A stretch of DNA of 64,000 nucleotides, from NCBI RefSeq assembly GCF_020618775.1, contig NZ_JAESVB010000008.1, positions 62,001-126,000 on the forward strand. Direction: 5' to 3'. The translations under genes and the position numbers were made by a program. This DNA is from Acidisoma silvae. Its GTDB lineage: Bacteria > Pseudomonadota > Alphaproteobacteria > Acetobacterales > Acetobacteraceae. Every line of letters begins with the position of its first letter. Positions within the stretch are counted from its first letter, which is position 1. Shown one piece after another: positions 6,970 to 15,641 of the stretch. A model generated the notes under the pieces. It worked only from the letters and a program-made list of their open reading frames with translations. It was not told where the DNA came from and ran no database searches.

Positions 6970-8196
6970 ATGAGCAGATTGGATGAACCCGAGACGAGCG
7001 GACGCAGAAAGCGCCGATCCGTCTCCCGTTCCCTATTGGGGCTGACGACCTGTCTGGTGATCCTGGGTGGCTCTGGGATCGTCTATTTTCACGGTCACAG
7101 CCGGGCCGATACGCCGGCCGCACCCCCTGCGGCTGCCTTGCCGCAAGTCGTCGCCAGCCACCCGCTGGAACAGGATTTGGACCGACGCCTCGGGTTCCTC
7201 GGCCAATTTTCCGCGGTGAATCGTGTGGAGCTGCGCGCTCAGGTCGGTGGCACACTGACCGGGATTGACTTCAAAGACGGAGACATCGTGCAGCAAGGCC
7301 AGCTGCTCTTCACGATCGACCCGGTTCCGTATGAGATAAAACTGTCCGAGGCTCAGGCGGCACGGGAAACGGCAGTCGCAAGATTGGCCCTGGCAGTTCG
7401 TGAGCTCTATCGCGCCCAGGCTTTGGTGAAGGGCAGCGCCGGCACGGTCGAAGACGTCGATCAGCGCGTGGCGGACCAGCGCGCGGCGCAAGCCGCTGTC
7501 GATGACGTGGATGCCCGTATCCACGATGCGCAATTCGACCTCGACCATTGCCGCATTACCGCGCCCTTCACGGGGCGGATCGGCAATCACATGGTCTCCA
7601 TCGGCAATCTGATCGCCGGCAGCCGCGCCGCCACAAGCCCCACGACTTTGCTCGCGACCGTGGTCTCGGTCGATCCGATCTATCTGGATTTCGACATGAG
7701 CGAGAGCGATTACATCGCTTTCTCCAACTATCGCGCGGCCCAGAAGGGGCCTTTGGATGACAAGGTCGAACTCGCGCTGACCGGGGAGACGCAATATTCC
7801 CATCAGGGCGTGCTCGACTTCGTTGATAACGTACTCGATCGGTCGAGCGGCACCATCCATGCGCGCGCCACTGTGCCGAACGCAGATCTGTCGCTGACGC
7901 CTGGTGAATTCGCGCGGCTGCAAGTGGCGGTAACCCAGCCGGCGCCGACGCTGCTGGTGCCGGATGCCTCCGTTCTGCCGGATCAGTCCAACTATGTCGT
8001 CCTGACGGTCTCGCCTGATGGCACGGTTGTGCCGAAGCCGGTGAAGCCCGGCGACATGCGCGGTGGGCTGCGTGTCATCCAGTCGGGCCTCAGCCCGAAT
8101 GACCTGGTGATCACGGATGGGCTTGCCTATGCCGCACCCGGATCGCACGTCCGCGTGCAGAATGGCGATATCCGCTTCGCTTCGGCCCAGCAGTAG
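6970..8196 (+). CDS. RND efflux periplasmic adaptor (membrane fusion protein)
   Basis: A 408-residue AcrA/MexE-type adaptor. An N-terminal membrane anchor lies at about residues 20-42. A barrel-sandwich/lipoyl half (GGTLTGIDFKDGDIVQQGQ LLFTIDP), an alpha-hairpin rich in Ala/Gln (about 95-165), a second lipoyl half (ITAPFTGRIGNHMVSIGNL) and beta-barrel and membrane-proximal domains follow. It bridges the inner-membrane pump and the outer-membrane channel encoded next. CGAGGA at 6955-6960 fits the ATG at 6970 better than the in-frame ATG at 6961. It is the first gene of a three-gene operon controlled by the divergent TetR. Confidence 0.93.
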   Translation: MSRLDEPETSGRRKRRSVSRSLLGLTTCLVILGGSGIVYFHGHSRADTPAAPPAAALPQVVASHPLEQDLDRRLGFLGQFSAVNRVELRAQVGGTLTGIDFKDGDIVQQGQLLFTIDPVPYEIKLSEAQAARETAVARLALAVRELYRAQALVKGSAGTVEDVDQRVADQRAAQAAVDDVDARIHDAQFDLDHCRITAPFTGRIGNHMVSIGNLIAGSRAATSPTTLLATVVSVDPIYLDFDMSESDYIAFSNYRAAQKGPLDDKVELALTGETQYSHQGVLDFVDNVLDRSSGTIHARATVPNADLSLTPGEFARLQVAVTQPAPTLLVPDASVLPDQSNYVVLTVSPDGTVVPKPVKPGDMRGGLRVIQSGLSPNDLVITDGLAYAAPGSHVRVQNGDIRFASAQQ

Positions 8197-8211
8197 GATC
8201 GGGCCGCCATC

Positions 8212-11200
8212 ATGCGCCTTACGCATTTTTTCATTGATCATCCGCGTTTCGCGACCGTTCTCAGCATCTTCGTGACGCTGCTCGGCCTCGGCGCGCTTTT
8301 CGTTCTGCCGGTGGCGCAATATCCCGAGGTTGTGCCGCCAACCGTGCAGATTACCACCACCTATCCCGGCGCTTCGGCGGAAACCGTGGCCAAGACGGTG
8401 GCCACGCCGCTGGAGCAGGAAATCAACGGCGTCGAGAATATGCTCTATATGGGCAGCCAGTCGACGGGCGACGGCAAGCTGACGATTACCGTCACCTTCC
8501 GGATCGGCACCGACCTGAACGTCGCGCAGATGCTGACGCAGAATCGCGTTGAAGATGCGCTGCCGCGTTTGCCGGATGACGTGCAGCGGCTCGGCGTGCA
8601 GGTGCGCAAATCGACGCCCAGCATTCTGCTGGCCGTGCATGTGTTTTCGCCCAACAAGTCGCGCGATCTCCTATACCTTTCCAACTACGTGACCTTGCAC
8701 ATCAAGGATGCCGTCGCGCGTCTGCAAGGCGTGGGTGACGTGCAGTTTCTGGGCGGCCGCGAATATGCCATGCGCATCTGGCTGGACCCTGACAAGGTTG
8801 CAGCGCATGACCTGGATGCGTCGGAAGTTCTGGCCTCCCTCCGCGCCCAGAATATCCAGGTTTCGGCCGGCATTCTCAACCAGCCGCCGGTGGCGGGCAG
8901 CGAAGCCTATCAGATCAATGTCGAGGCCTTGGGCCGTCTGACGACGCCGGAGCAATTCGCCAATATCGTCGTCAAATCGGACGGACAGGGCCGCATCACC
9001 CGCGTGCGCGATATCGGCTGGGTGGAAGTCGGCGCCGCCGATTACGGGTCATCCGCCTATGTCGACCGGACCGATGCGGCATCCTTGCTGTTCTATGCCG
9101 AGCCGGGTGCCAATTCGCTGGCCGTCGAGCATGAAGTGCTTACGACCATGAAGACGCTGAGCGCGGATTTTCCGCCGGGCGTCGCCTATGAAATCGTCTA
9201 CGACCCGACCATCTTCATCGCCAAATCGGTGCATGAAGTTATCATCACCATCTTCATCGCCATCCTGCTGGTGGTCGGCGTGGTCTTCGTCTTCCTACAG
9301 ACCTGGCGGGCGACCATTATTCCGGTCATCGCCATCCCGGTTTCGCTGGTCGGCACTTTCATTATCCTCGCGGCCTGCGGCATTTCGCTGAACAACCTGT
9401 CTTTGTTCGGCCTTGTCCTCGCGGTCGGTATCGTGGTGGATGACGCGATCGTCGTCGTCGAGAATGTCGAGCGGAATATCCGCGCCGGCATGTCGCCGAA
9501 GGACGCCGCCCATAGAACCATGGATGAGGTCGGCGGCGCGCTGATTTCCATCGCGCTGACGCTTTGCGCCGTCTTCGTGCCGGCGGCCTTCTTGTCAGGC
9601 ATTGCCGGCCTGTTCTTCAAGCAGTTTGCGGTGACCATCGCTGCTTCGACCGTGATTTCCTGCCTCGTCTCGCTGACGCTGAGTCCGGCGCTCTGCGCCG
9701 TGCTGTTCAAAGCCCATACCGCGCATGACGCCCATAGCCGCAACTTTGCCCGACGCGCCTTGGACGGCGCTTTCGGTGGCTTCAACACAGGCTTTGAAAA
9801 ACTCTCGGCGGGCTATGCGGGCCTGACGCGACGCCTGATCCGCGGCATGGCGCTGGTGCTGGTCGCCTATATCGGGCTTATCGGCCTGACCGGCTTTCAG
9901 TTCTCGCGCGCGCCGACCGGCTTCATTCCCGAACAGGATCAGGGCTATCTGATCACCATCATCCAGTTGCCGCCAGGCGCGACCCTCGCACGCACCGAGA
10001 AGGTCGTGAAGCAGGCAACCGATATCATCCTCAAGACCAAGGGTATCGAGCATGCCGCGCCCTTCGCGGGTCTGGATGCCATCACCTCGACAGTCGCGTC
10101 CAATTCCGGGACGATCTTCTCGGGCCTGCCGTCGCTCTACAGTCATTCGCTGAAGGGTGTGACGGCGAATACCGTGTTGGCCGACCTTCGCCAGCGCCTG
10201 TCGGTCATCAAGGATGCCTATGTGCTGACCGTGCCGCCGCCGCCCGTGCAAGGTCTGGGCAGTTCCGGCGGCTTCAAGATGATGCTGGAGGATCGTGCCG
10301 GCGTCGGGCCTGACGCGCTGGTGGCCGCGACAAAAAAACTGGTGGCCGCCGCCAATCAAGACCCGGATTTCGCGGGTGTCTTTACGCTTTTCAATGCCGG
10401 GTCGCCCTCGGTCTATGCCGATATCGACCGCGAGAAGGTTGAAAAGCTGGATTTGAGCCCGACGGACGTCTTTTCGACGCTCGAAGTCTATCTCGGCTCG
10501 CAATATGTGAACGACTTCAACTATCTCGGCCGCACCTATCAGGTCATCGTGCAGGCGGATGGGCAGTTCCGGCGCTCGGCCGATGACGTGTCACGCCTCA
10601 AGGTGCGCAACAGCCTGGGTGAGATGGTGCCCATCGGCTCGGTCGCCGATCTCAAGACGGACACCATCCCCTATCGCGTGCCGCGCTATAATCTGTTCCC
10701 GGCGGCGGAAGTGCAGGGCGTGGCAGCCCCTGGCGTTGCCACCGGCACGGCGCTGCACCGCATGGAGGAGCTGGCTCATCAGGTTCTGCCACGCGGCGTC
10801 AGCTTCGAATGGACGGAATTGGCCTTCCAGCAGCAGGAGAAGGGCACGCCGACTTTGCTCGTCTTCGGGGCGGCCGCGCTCTTCGTCTTCCTGGTTCTTG
10901 TCGCTCAATACGAGAGCTGGAAACTGCCGCTGGCGATCGTGCTGATTGTGCCGATGTGCCTGCTCGCCTCCGTCACCGGCCTGCTGGGGCGCGGCATGCC
11001 GATCGATATCCTGGCGCAGATCGGCTTCGTGGTGCTGGTGGGCTTGGCGGCGAAGAACGCCATCCTGATCGTGGAGTTCGCAAGACAGAAGGAAGACGAC
11101 GACAAGGCAACGCCGGCCGAGGCGGCCGTGCATGCGGCGCGCACTCGCCTGCGTCCGATCCTCATGACCTCCTTCGCCTTCATCCTGGGTGTGGCACCCT

Positions 11201-11352
11201 TGGCGGTCGCGACCGGCGCGGGGGCAGAGATGCGGCAATCCCTCGGCACGGCCGTGCTGTTCGGCATGCTGGGCGTGACTGTCTTCGGCCTGCTGTTCAC
11301 GCCGACCTTCTACACGGTCATACGCAAGCTCGGCCGGGGGGCAAGGTCATGA
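8212..11352 (+). CDS. RND multidrug efflux pump (HAE1 family, MexF/AcrB-like)
   Basis: A 1046-residue HAE1 pump of full length: 12 transmembrane helices and two large periplasmic porter loops. The proton-relay aspartates are in TM4 (GIVVDDAIVVVENVERN, D410-D411) and the essential lysine is in TM10 (GLAAKNAILIVEFARQ, K948). It exports hydrophobic drugs using the proton gradient, as a trimer in the inner membrane. It starts 15 bp after the adaptor stop, and its stop overlaps the start of the outer-membrane channel gene (ATGA), indicating translational coupling. The substrate range cannot be read from sequence. Confidence 0.95.
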   Translation: MRLTHFFIDHPRFATVLSIFVTLLGLGALFVLPVAQYPEVVPPTVQITTTYPGASAETVAKTVATPLEQEINGVENMLYMGSQSTGDGKLTITVTFRIGTDLNVAQMLTQNRVEDALPRLPDDVQRLGVQVRKSTPSILLAVHVFSPNKSRDLLYLSNYVTLHIKDAVARLQGVGDVQFLGGREYAMRIWLDPDKVAAHDLDASEVLASLRAQNIQVSAGILNQPPVAGSEAYQINVEALGRLTTPEQFANIVVKSDGQGRITRVRDIGWVEVGAADYGSSAYVDRTDAASLLFYAEPGANSLAVEHEVLTTMKTLSADFPPGVAYEIVYDPTIFIAKSVHEVIITIFIAILLVVGVVFVFLQTWRATIIPVIAIPVSLVGTFIILAACGISLNNLSLFGLVLAVGIVVDDAIVVVENVERNIRAGMSPKDAAHRTMDEVGGALISIALTLCAVFVPAAFLSGIAGLFFKQFAVTIAASTVISCLVSLTLSPALCAVLFKAHTAHDAHSRNFARRALDGAFGGFNTGFEKLSAGYAGLTRRLIRGMALVLVAYIGLIGLTGFQFSRAPTGFIPEQDQGYLITIIQLPPGATLARTEKVVKQATDIILKTKGIEHAAPFAGLDAITSTVASNSGTIFSGLPSLYSHSLKGVTANTVLADLRQRLSVIKDAYVLTVPPPPVQGLGSSGGFKMMLEDRAGVGPDALVAATKKLVAAANQDPDFAGVFTLFNAGSPSVYADIDREKVEKLDLSPTDVFSTLEVYLGSQYVNDFNYLGRTYQVIVQADGQFRRSADDVSRLKVRNSLGEMVPIGSVADLKTDTIPYRVPRYNLFPAAEVQGVAAPGVATGTALHRMEELAHQVLPRGVSFEWTELAFQQQEKGTPTLLVFGAAALFVFLVLVAQYESWKLPLAIVLIVPMCLLASVTGLLGRGMPIDILAQIGFVVLVGLAAKNAILIVEFARQKEDDDKATPAEAAVHAARTRLRPILMTSFAFILGVAPLAVATGAGAEMRQSLGTAVLFGMLGVTVFGLLFTPTFYTVIRKLGRGARS

Positions 11353-12800
11353 TGGCCACTTCTCTTCGCCTGCCTAGTCTCATCCTGGCACTCGGCCTGG
11401 CCGGGTGCATGGTGGGACCGAATTACAAAAAGCCGGACGTCGCTCTGGCGCCCTTCCATAACCCGGTGCCGCATGAGGGAGCGGCACCAGCGCCCCAGCT
11501 CGACACCTGGTGGACAGGCTTCAATGACCCGATGCTGGTGACGGTGGTTCAGCGCGCGTTGGACCAGAATCTGGATCTGGCCGCCGCCTTCGCCCGCGTG
11601 CAGCAGGCGCGGGCGGAAGCCAATGCGTCCGGTGCGCAGCTTTTGCCGACCTTCGATTTCAATGCGAGCACGACAGCCGAGCATCAAAGCACGGTCAGTC
11701 CGCTCGGCGCGCTCGGGGAAAGCCTGCCGAACTATAATCGCGACCAGCGCGAATATACGCTCGGCAGCGCGGCAAGCTGGGAGATTGACCTTTTCGGCGG
11801 CCTGCGGCGGGGCGCGCGGGCGACGCGGGCTGAAGCTGAGGCGGCCCGTGCCGAGCAGGACGGCACGCGCATCACGGTGGCGGCCGACGCGGCCGACGCC
11901 TATCTCCAGATCCGTGCCTATCAGGCGCGGATTGCGGTGACGACCGACCAGATTGCGACCGACACGAAACTGGTGGGGATCGTGCAACTGCGCGAAAGCC
12001 TGGGCAAAGGCGAGGATCGTGAAGTGGCCCAGGCGCAGGCGGTGCTGGAACAGGCGCAGTCAACCCTGCCGCCGCTTCGCATCGGCCTCGAATCGCAGAT
12101 GAACCGGCTGGATGTGCTGATGGGCGTGCAGCCCGGAACCTATGCGCGTGAACTGGCGGTGGTGCAGCCCATACCGGCAATACCGGCCATCGGCGGCAAT
12201 GACCAGCCGCTGGACGTGCTGCGCCGTCGGCCGGATGTGATAGCCGCCGAACGGCGGCTGGCTGCCAGCAGTGAGCAGATCGGCGCCGCGATTGCGGATT
12301 ACTATCCCAAGATATCGCTCTCCGGCGCTTTGGGTTTCGATAGTCTGAGCACAAACCAGCTTTTCACGGCCAAGGCTTTTCAGCCGATTGGCACGGGCCT
12401 GCTGCGGTGGCGGCTTTTCGATTTCGGCAAGGTCGATGCCGAGGTCGCGCAGGCGAGGGGCGGCAATGCGCAGGCTTTGGCGCAATACCGGCAATCCGTC
12501 CTAAAGGCGACGGAGGATGTGGAGGATGCGCTCGTCACCTTGTCGCAGACGCAAACGCGCGCCGTGACTTTGCAACAGGAGGTCGCTTCTCTTGATCAGG
12601 CAAGAAAGCTCTCCCAGACGGCCTACGAGGCCGGGGCCATTCCGCTGACCGATGTGCTGGACGCTGACCGGCAGCTATTGATCACACAGGATGAATTGGA
12701 CGCAGACCGCGGGGATGCCGCCCGTGCGGCGGTCCAGACCTTCCGAGCCCTGGGTGGCGGATGGGATGTGTCAAAGCCTTCGCAGCTTGCCCAACGGTAG
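11349..12800 (+). CDS. RND outer-membrane channel lipoprotein (NodT/OprM type)
   Basis: A 483-residue outer-membrane factor. A lipoprotein signal ends in the lipobox LAGC, so the mature protein starts with an acylated Cys; MVGPNYKKP follows, the family hallmark. Two OEP repeats (about 55-245 and 270-470) build the TolC-like barrel and coiled coils. The start ATG at 11349 overlaps the pump stop by 4 bp. The same frame stays open upstream to 10809, but that part is antisense-like shadow within the pump gene and lacks a signal peptide. The operon ends at the terminator 12829-12870. Confidence 0.93.
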   Translation: MMATSLRLPSLILALGLAGCMVGPNYKKPDVALAPFHNPVPHEGAAPAPQLDTWWTGFNDPMLVTVVQRALDQNLDLAAAFARVQQARAEANASGAQLLPTFDFNASTTAEHQSTVSPLGALGESLPNYNRDQREYTLGSAASWEIDLFGGLRRGARATRAEAEAARAEQDGTRITVAADAADAYLQIRAYQARIAVTTDQIATDTKLVGIVQLRESLGKGEDREVAQAQAVLEQAQSTLPPLRIGLESQMNRLDVLMGVQPGTYARELAVVQPIPAIPAIGGNDQPLDVLRRRPDVIAAERRLAASSEQIGAAIADYYPKISLSGALGFDSLSTNQLFTAKAFQPIGTGLLRWRLFDFGKVDAEVAQARGGNAQALAQYRQSVLKATEDVEDALVTLSQTQTRAVTLQQEVASLDQARKLSQTAYEAGAIPLTDVLDADRQLLITQDELDADRGDAARAAVQTFRALGGGWDVSKPSQLAQR

Positions 12801-12828
12801 CTGTTGCCCTGGCTCCTAAGCTTCCGCT

Positions 12829-12870
12829 AAGGAAGGCCGCACGCAGGATCCTGCGTGCGGCCTTCCTTTT
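12829..12870 (+). terminator. Rho-independent terminator, 40-bp perfect palindrome
   Basis: AAGGAAGGCCGCACGCAGGA (12829-12848) is followed directly by its exact complement (12849-12868), centred on GGATCC, with a TTTT end. It closes the RND operon. The next gene starts 38 bp later. Confidence 0.9.
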
Positions 12871-12907
12871 ATGTCTAAAGCGACCAAGCCGGGATTCAAC
12901 CGACGCC

Positions 12908-13711
12908 ATGACAGACCATTCGATAGCCGGCGGCAGATGCAAGATTTGTGGCGGGCCGAGCCAGTTTTTCGCGGCCGTCGACGCATCGCAACACTGCAAT
13001 CTACAGCTTCCGTCGATCTCTCATCCGTCCAGCGATACGGTCACTTATTTCAAGTGCCAATCCTGCGAGTATATATTTACGAATTATCTCGATGGCTGGT
13101 CAAAGGAGGAATTGTGTGATCGGATTTACAACAGCGACTATGTCAAGTTCGATCCGCTCTATCCTCGTATCCGGCCTGAAATCAATGCCCGCTTCGTCAG
13201 GGGGATAATGGCGGAATCCTGGCTGGGTGAGCGCGCTCCCGCTGTTCTGGATTACGGCGCCGGAAGTGGATTATTGTCCCGCATCCTGGAGCCTGATGTC
13301 ACGGTCGACAACTTCGACGCCATGAACCCGGAATTCGATATTTTGCCGGACGCGCGGTACGACGTCATATTCTGTGCGGAGGTGGTGGAGCATATTCCCT
13401 TTCCAGCGAATTTTGCGAAAGACTGGAAAGCATTGCTCAACGGCGGCGGGGTCGTTGTTTTTTCAACAAAAATCCTGCCTGACGATATTGATATCCAGAG
13501 GGGCGGCTGGTGGTATCTGGGACCAAGAAACGGTCATGTCAGCCTCCACTCGCAGAAAAGCCTGGGCATTCTTTTAGGCGAGGTCGGCCTCGAATACGAA
13601 TGCCTGTCGGAGGATTGGCATCTCGCGATCAACGGTGGCAGGTCCGTTTTGAATCTCGATGTCGTCAGGCAGCTGGTGGACATGCAGCCCAAGGGCTTCA
13701 TCGAAATCTAG
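12908..13711 (+). CDS. Zinc-ribbon class I SAM-dependent methyltransferase
   Basis: A 267-residue protein. The N-terminal zinc ribbon has C11-x2-C14 (CKICGG) and C50-x2-C53 (CQSCEYIF). A Rossmann methyltransferase domain follows, with motif I VLDYGAGSGLLS (113-124) and the motif II/IV region DVIFCAEVVEHIPFP. This domain order resembles sugar or cell-surface polysaccharide C-methyltransferases and methyltransferase_23 proteins; the substrate is unknown. The frame is open further upstream through the terminator, but ATG 12908 is the first start after it. Base composition looks less GC-rich than neighbouring genes, so recent acquisition is possible. Confidence 0.8.
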   Translation: MTDHSIAGGRCKICGGPSQFFAAVDASQHCNLQLPSISHPSSDTVTYFKCQSCEYIFTNYLDGWSKEELCDRIYNSDYVKFDPLYPRIRPEINARFVRGIMAESWLGERAPAVLDYGAGSGLLSRILEPDVTVDNFDAMNPEFDILPDARYDVIFCAEVVEHIPFPANFAKDWKALLNGGGVVVFSTKILPDDIDIQRGGWWYLGPRNGHVSLHSQKSLGILLGEVGLEYECLSEDWHLAINGGRSVLNLDVVRQLVDMQPKGFIEI

Positions 13712-13739
13712 ATCGCACTGCGTTCAGGCAGAAACGGCG

Positions 13740-13772
13740 GGATGTGCCATCATGATGGGCAACGGCACATCC
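13740..13772. terminator. Stem-loop between convergent genes
   Basis: GGATGTGCC (13740-13748) pairs with GGCACATCC (13764-13772), and a nested CCATCATGATGG palindrome partly overlaps the left arm. It lies between the methyltransferase and oxidoreductase stops and may end both transcripts. No long T run is present. Confidence 0.45.
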
Positions 13773-13788
13773 AAAGCCTTTTGGCGCG

Positions 13789-14331
13789 TCAGACGGCCTG
13801 CATGGTCTGCAACTGCCAGGGGCAACGATTATAGATAAGATTGGATTGCCATTCAGGATGGCGATCAAAGTCGAAAATGACGAATAACGGCCCGAAGTGA
13901 TCGATGGGCATGAATTGGCCGTTGATGCGCGTCGCCATCAGCGGCTTATCCTGTGCGATCATATCAAGCGGAATTTCGCAACCGTAATCATTCAAGGCCG
14001 TGCAGACCAGCTTCGTGCCGGAGGCCCCGAGATAGCGCAGGAATTTGTCCAGATAGACGCCCTCGAATTTGACTCTTTTCGTCCAGGGCGTCAGCGTCGT
14101 GAAGCTGTCGAGGCCAAGTGCCTCGATCGACGCCATGTCGAAAACCGCCGTATTGCCGACATTGTGGCGTGTGATTTTGCCGGAAACGGTCAGCACCGTG
14201 TCGCCTTTTGGAAGGCCGAGGGGGGGCAGGGCATCATCGGCGAAGGCCGTCGTGGTGCTCAAGGCCGCCGTGGCTGCCGCCGCGCCCAGAAGCAGCGACC
14301 GACGTGTCAAACTGGTATCGATGCTCGGCAA
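13789..14331 (-). CDS. Tat-exported small molybdopterin-type oxidoreductase-fold protein
   Basis: A 180-residue protein with a twin-arginine signal (TRRSLLLGAAAATAAL, probable cleavage after AFA). The mature part matches the small version of the sulfite-oxidase/oxidoreductase molybdopterin-binding fold: TVLTVSGKITRHN, then FDMASIEALG, TPWTKRVKFEGVYLDKFL, and a C-terminal GPLFVIFDFD stretch. Such proteins are often encoded beside two-component systems or redox modules, and many probably do not bind the cofactor. The cysteines seen (KLVCTALNDYGCEI) do not let me decide. Periplasmic location is likely; the reaction is unknown. Confidence 0.75.
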   Translation of the reverse strand: MPSIDTSLTRRSLLLGAAAATAALSTTTAFADDALPPLGLPKGDTVLTVSGKITRHNVGNTAVFDMASIEALGLDSFTTLTPWTKRVKFEGVYLDKFLRYLGASGTKLVCTALNDYGCEIPLDMIAQDKPLMATRINGQFMPIDHFGPLFVIFDFDRHPEWQSNLIYNRCPWQLQTMQAV

Positions 14332-14490
14332 AGCGGGCCTCTTTCGCTATGGGTCTGCCCCTGTCAGGCACAGGACGTCTCGTAAAGTCTCATTGCAGAA
14401 TGGCGGCAGCCTAGCCTAGGCGATTGGCTTTGTGAACCAGGATCACCAGTCGAAAGCGGCTACAGCCGGTATTCTCCTGTCCCGATGGAC

Positions 14491-15429
14491 TTATCGCTCG
14501 TCTTGGAAAGGCGCGTCCATGCCGGGTATATAGCGGTTGGAGATGCTGGCGCGGCAATGCGTCTCGAAGGCTGTCAGCAGCAGCGGCTTGCGAAGGGTGG
14601 AAAGCGTCGCGGTTCCCACGGTCATCGGCCGATGTTTTCCCTTCAGGCGCAGCCGGATGAGGCGTCGCCCATCCAATGCAATGTCGGAGCGCGGGCGCAC
14701 ATTCGCCAGCGTATAGCCGTAGCCATTCGCGACCATTGTCCGCACGACGTCCTGCTGAGCCGAGGAATAATAGATCCGTGGCTCGAGATTTTCCTTCGCG
14801 AACAGACCCAGGAAGTAATCCCGGCTGATGGGAAGATCGAGCAGTATGAGCGGCTCATGCGCGAGCTGGCCGAGACTGACAGCGCCCTCGCCGGCGAGGC
14901 GGTGACCGTCGCTGACCATGACATAGGGGGGCAATCGCGCCAGAGGGACAAAGGATATGGGAGGTGGGATCTGCAGATCGTAGGTCAGCGCGATGTCGAT
15001 CTCGGCGCGCTGTAGGGCGTCAAGCAAGGATGCCAGTCCGGCCTCCACTTGCGTAATTCTGGCCTCGGGGTTTTGAGACATGAAACTATGCGCCAGTTCC
15101 GGCATGATCATGGGCGCCATGGTGATCATACAGCCGACCGTAAGCTGCCCCCGAACGTGCTGCGTTGTTTCAGACGCCACCGCATAGAGGGAGTCAGCCT
15201 GGGACAGCAACAGCTTGGCTTCGACAAGAAGACGGCGGCCGGCAGCGGTGAGCGACAGTCCTTGCGCGTGGTGGCGAACGAACATCTGGACGCCGAATTC
15301 ACGCTCCAGAAGCGTAATCGCGGCGGAGATGGAGGCTTGCGAAATGGCGATTTTCGCCGAACCCAGCGTGATCGACCCAGCCTCGGCGGCGGCGACAAAA
15401 TACTGAAGCTGGCGCAGGGTATACCTCAT
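14491..15429 (-). CDS. LysR-family regulator, divergent from flavin monooxygenase
   Basis: A 312-residue LysR protein. The winged helix-turn-helix begins with YTLRQLQYFVAAAEAGSIT and continues ISQASISAAITLLEREFG; a CbL/CysB-like effector domain follows. ATG 15429 is preferred to the in-frame ATG at 15489 because the HTH starts right after it, as in the family. It is divergent from the flavin monooxygenase gene (212 bp), the classic LysR arrangement, so it probably activates the monooxygenase-RidA unit in response to a pathway metabolite. Confidence 0.9.
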   Translation of the reverse strand: MRYTLRQLQYFVAAAEAGSITLGSAKIAISQASISAAITLLEREFGVQMFVRHHAQGLSLTAAGRRLLVEAKLLLSQADSLYAVASETTQHVRGQLTVGCMITMAPMIMPELAHSFMSQNPEARITQVEAGLASLLDALQRAEIDIALTYDLQIPPPISFVPLARLPPYVMVSDGHRLAGEGAVSLGQLAHEPLILLDLPISRDYFLGLFAKENLEPRIYYSSAQQDVVRTMVANGYGYTLANVRPRSDIALDGRRLIRLRLKGKHRPMTVGTATLSTLRKPLLLTAFETHCRASISNRYIPGMDAPFQDER

Positions 15430-15551
15430 CGCCAGAGCCCTGCTGCAATTCCGGACAGCTTGCCGGTGAAGGACTGATCGCAGGCGCACGTGGCGGCGGT
15501 TATGGGCATCGGTCCTGCTTCGGTTTTCCTGGGGCAGTGCTACAATAAAAA

Positions 15552-15565
15552 TTCGTATTCACGAA
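15552..15565. promoter_or_regulatory. Inverted repeat, candidate LysR site
   Basis: TTCGT-ATTC-ACGAA lies midway between the divergent LysR and monooxygenase genes, just after a -10-like TACAAT (15541-15546). The size and placement suit a LysR-type site. A further hairpin, CCTGAC-GAGA-GTCAGG, is at 15584-15599 in the leader. Confidence 0.45.
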
Positions 15566-15641
15566 CTATGCGGGTCATTATTTCCTGACGAGAGTCAGGA
15601 CCGGTCGTCAGATACGTGCGGAAGGCCGCATCAGGAGAGCC

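Noticed and set aside
7033-8640. Long open frame on the minus strand (535 codons)
   Set aside because: It is antisense to the RND adaptor and pump genes, has no recognisable domain, and is rich in H/R/Q/D as expected of a GC-rich shadow frame.
10809-11348. Upstream extension of the outer-membrane channel frame into the pump gene
   Set aside because: The lipoprotein signal and LAGC lipobox begin at 11349; the extension has no family similarity.
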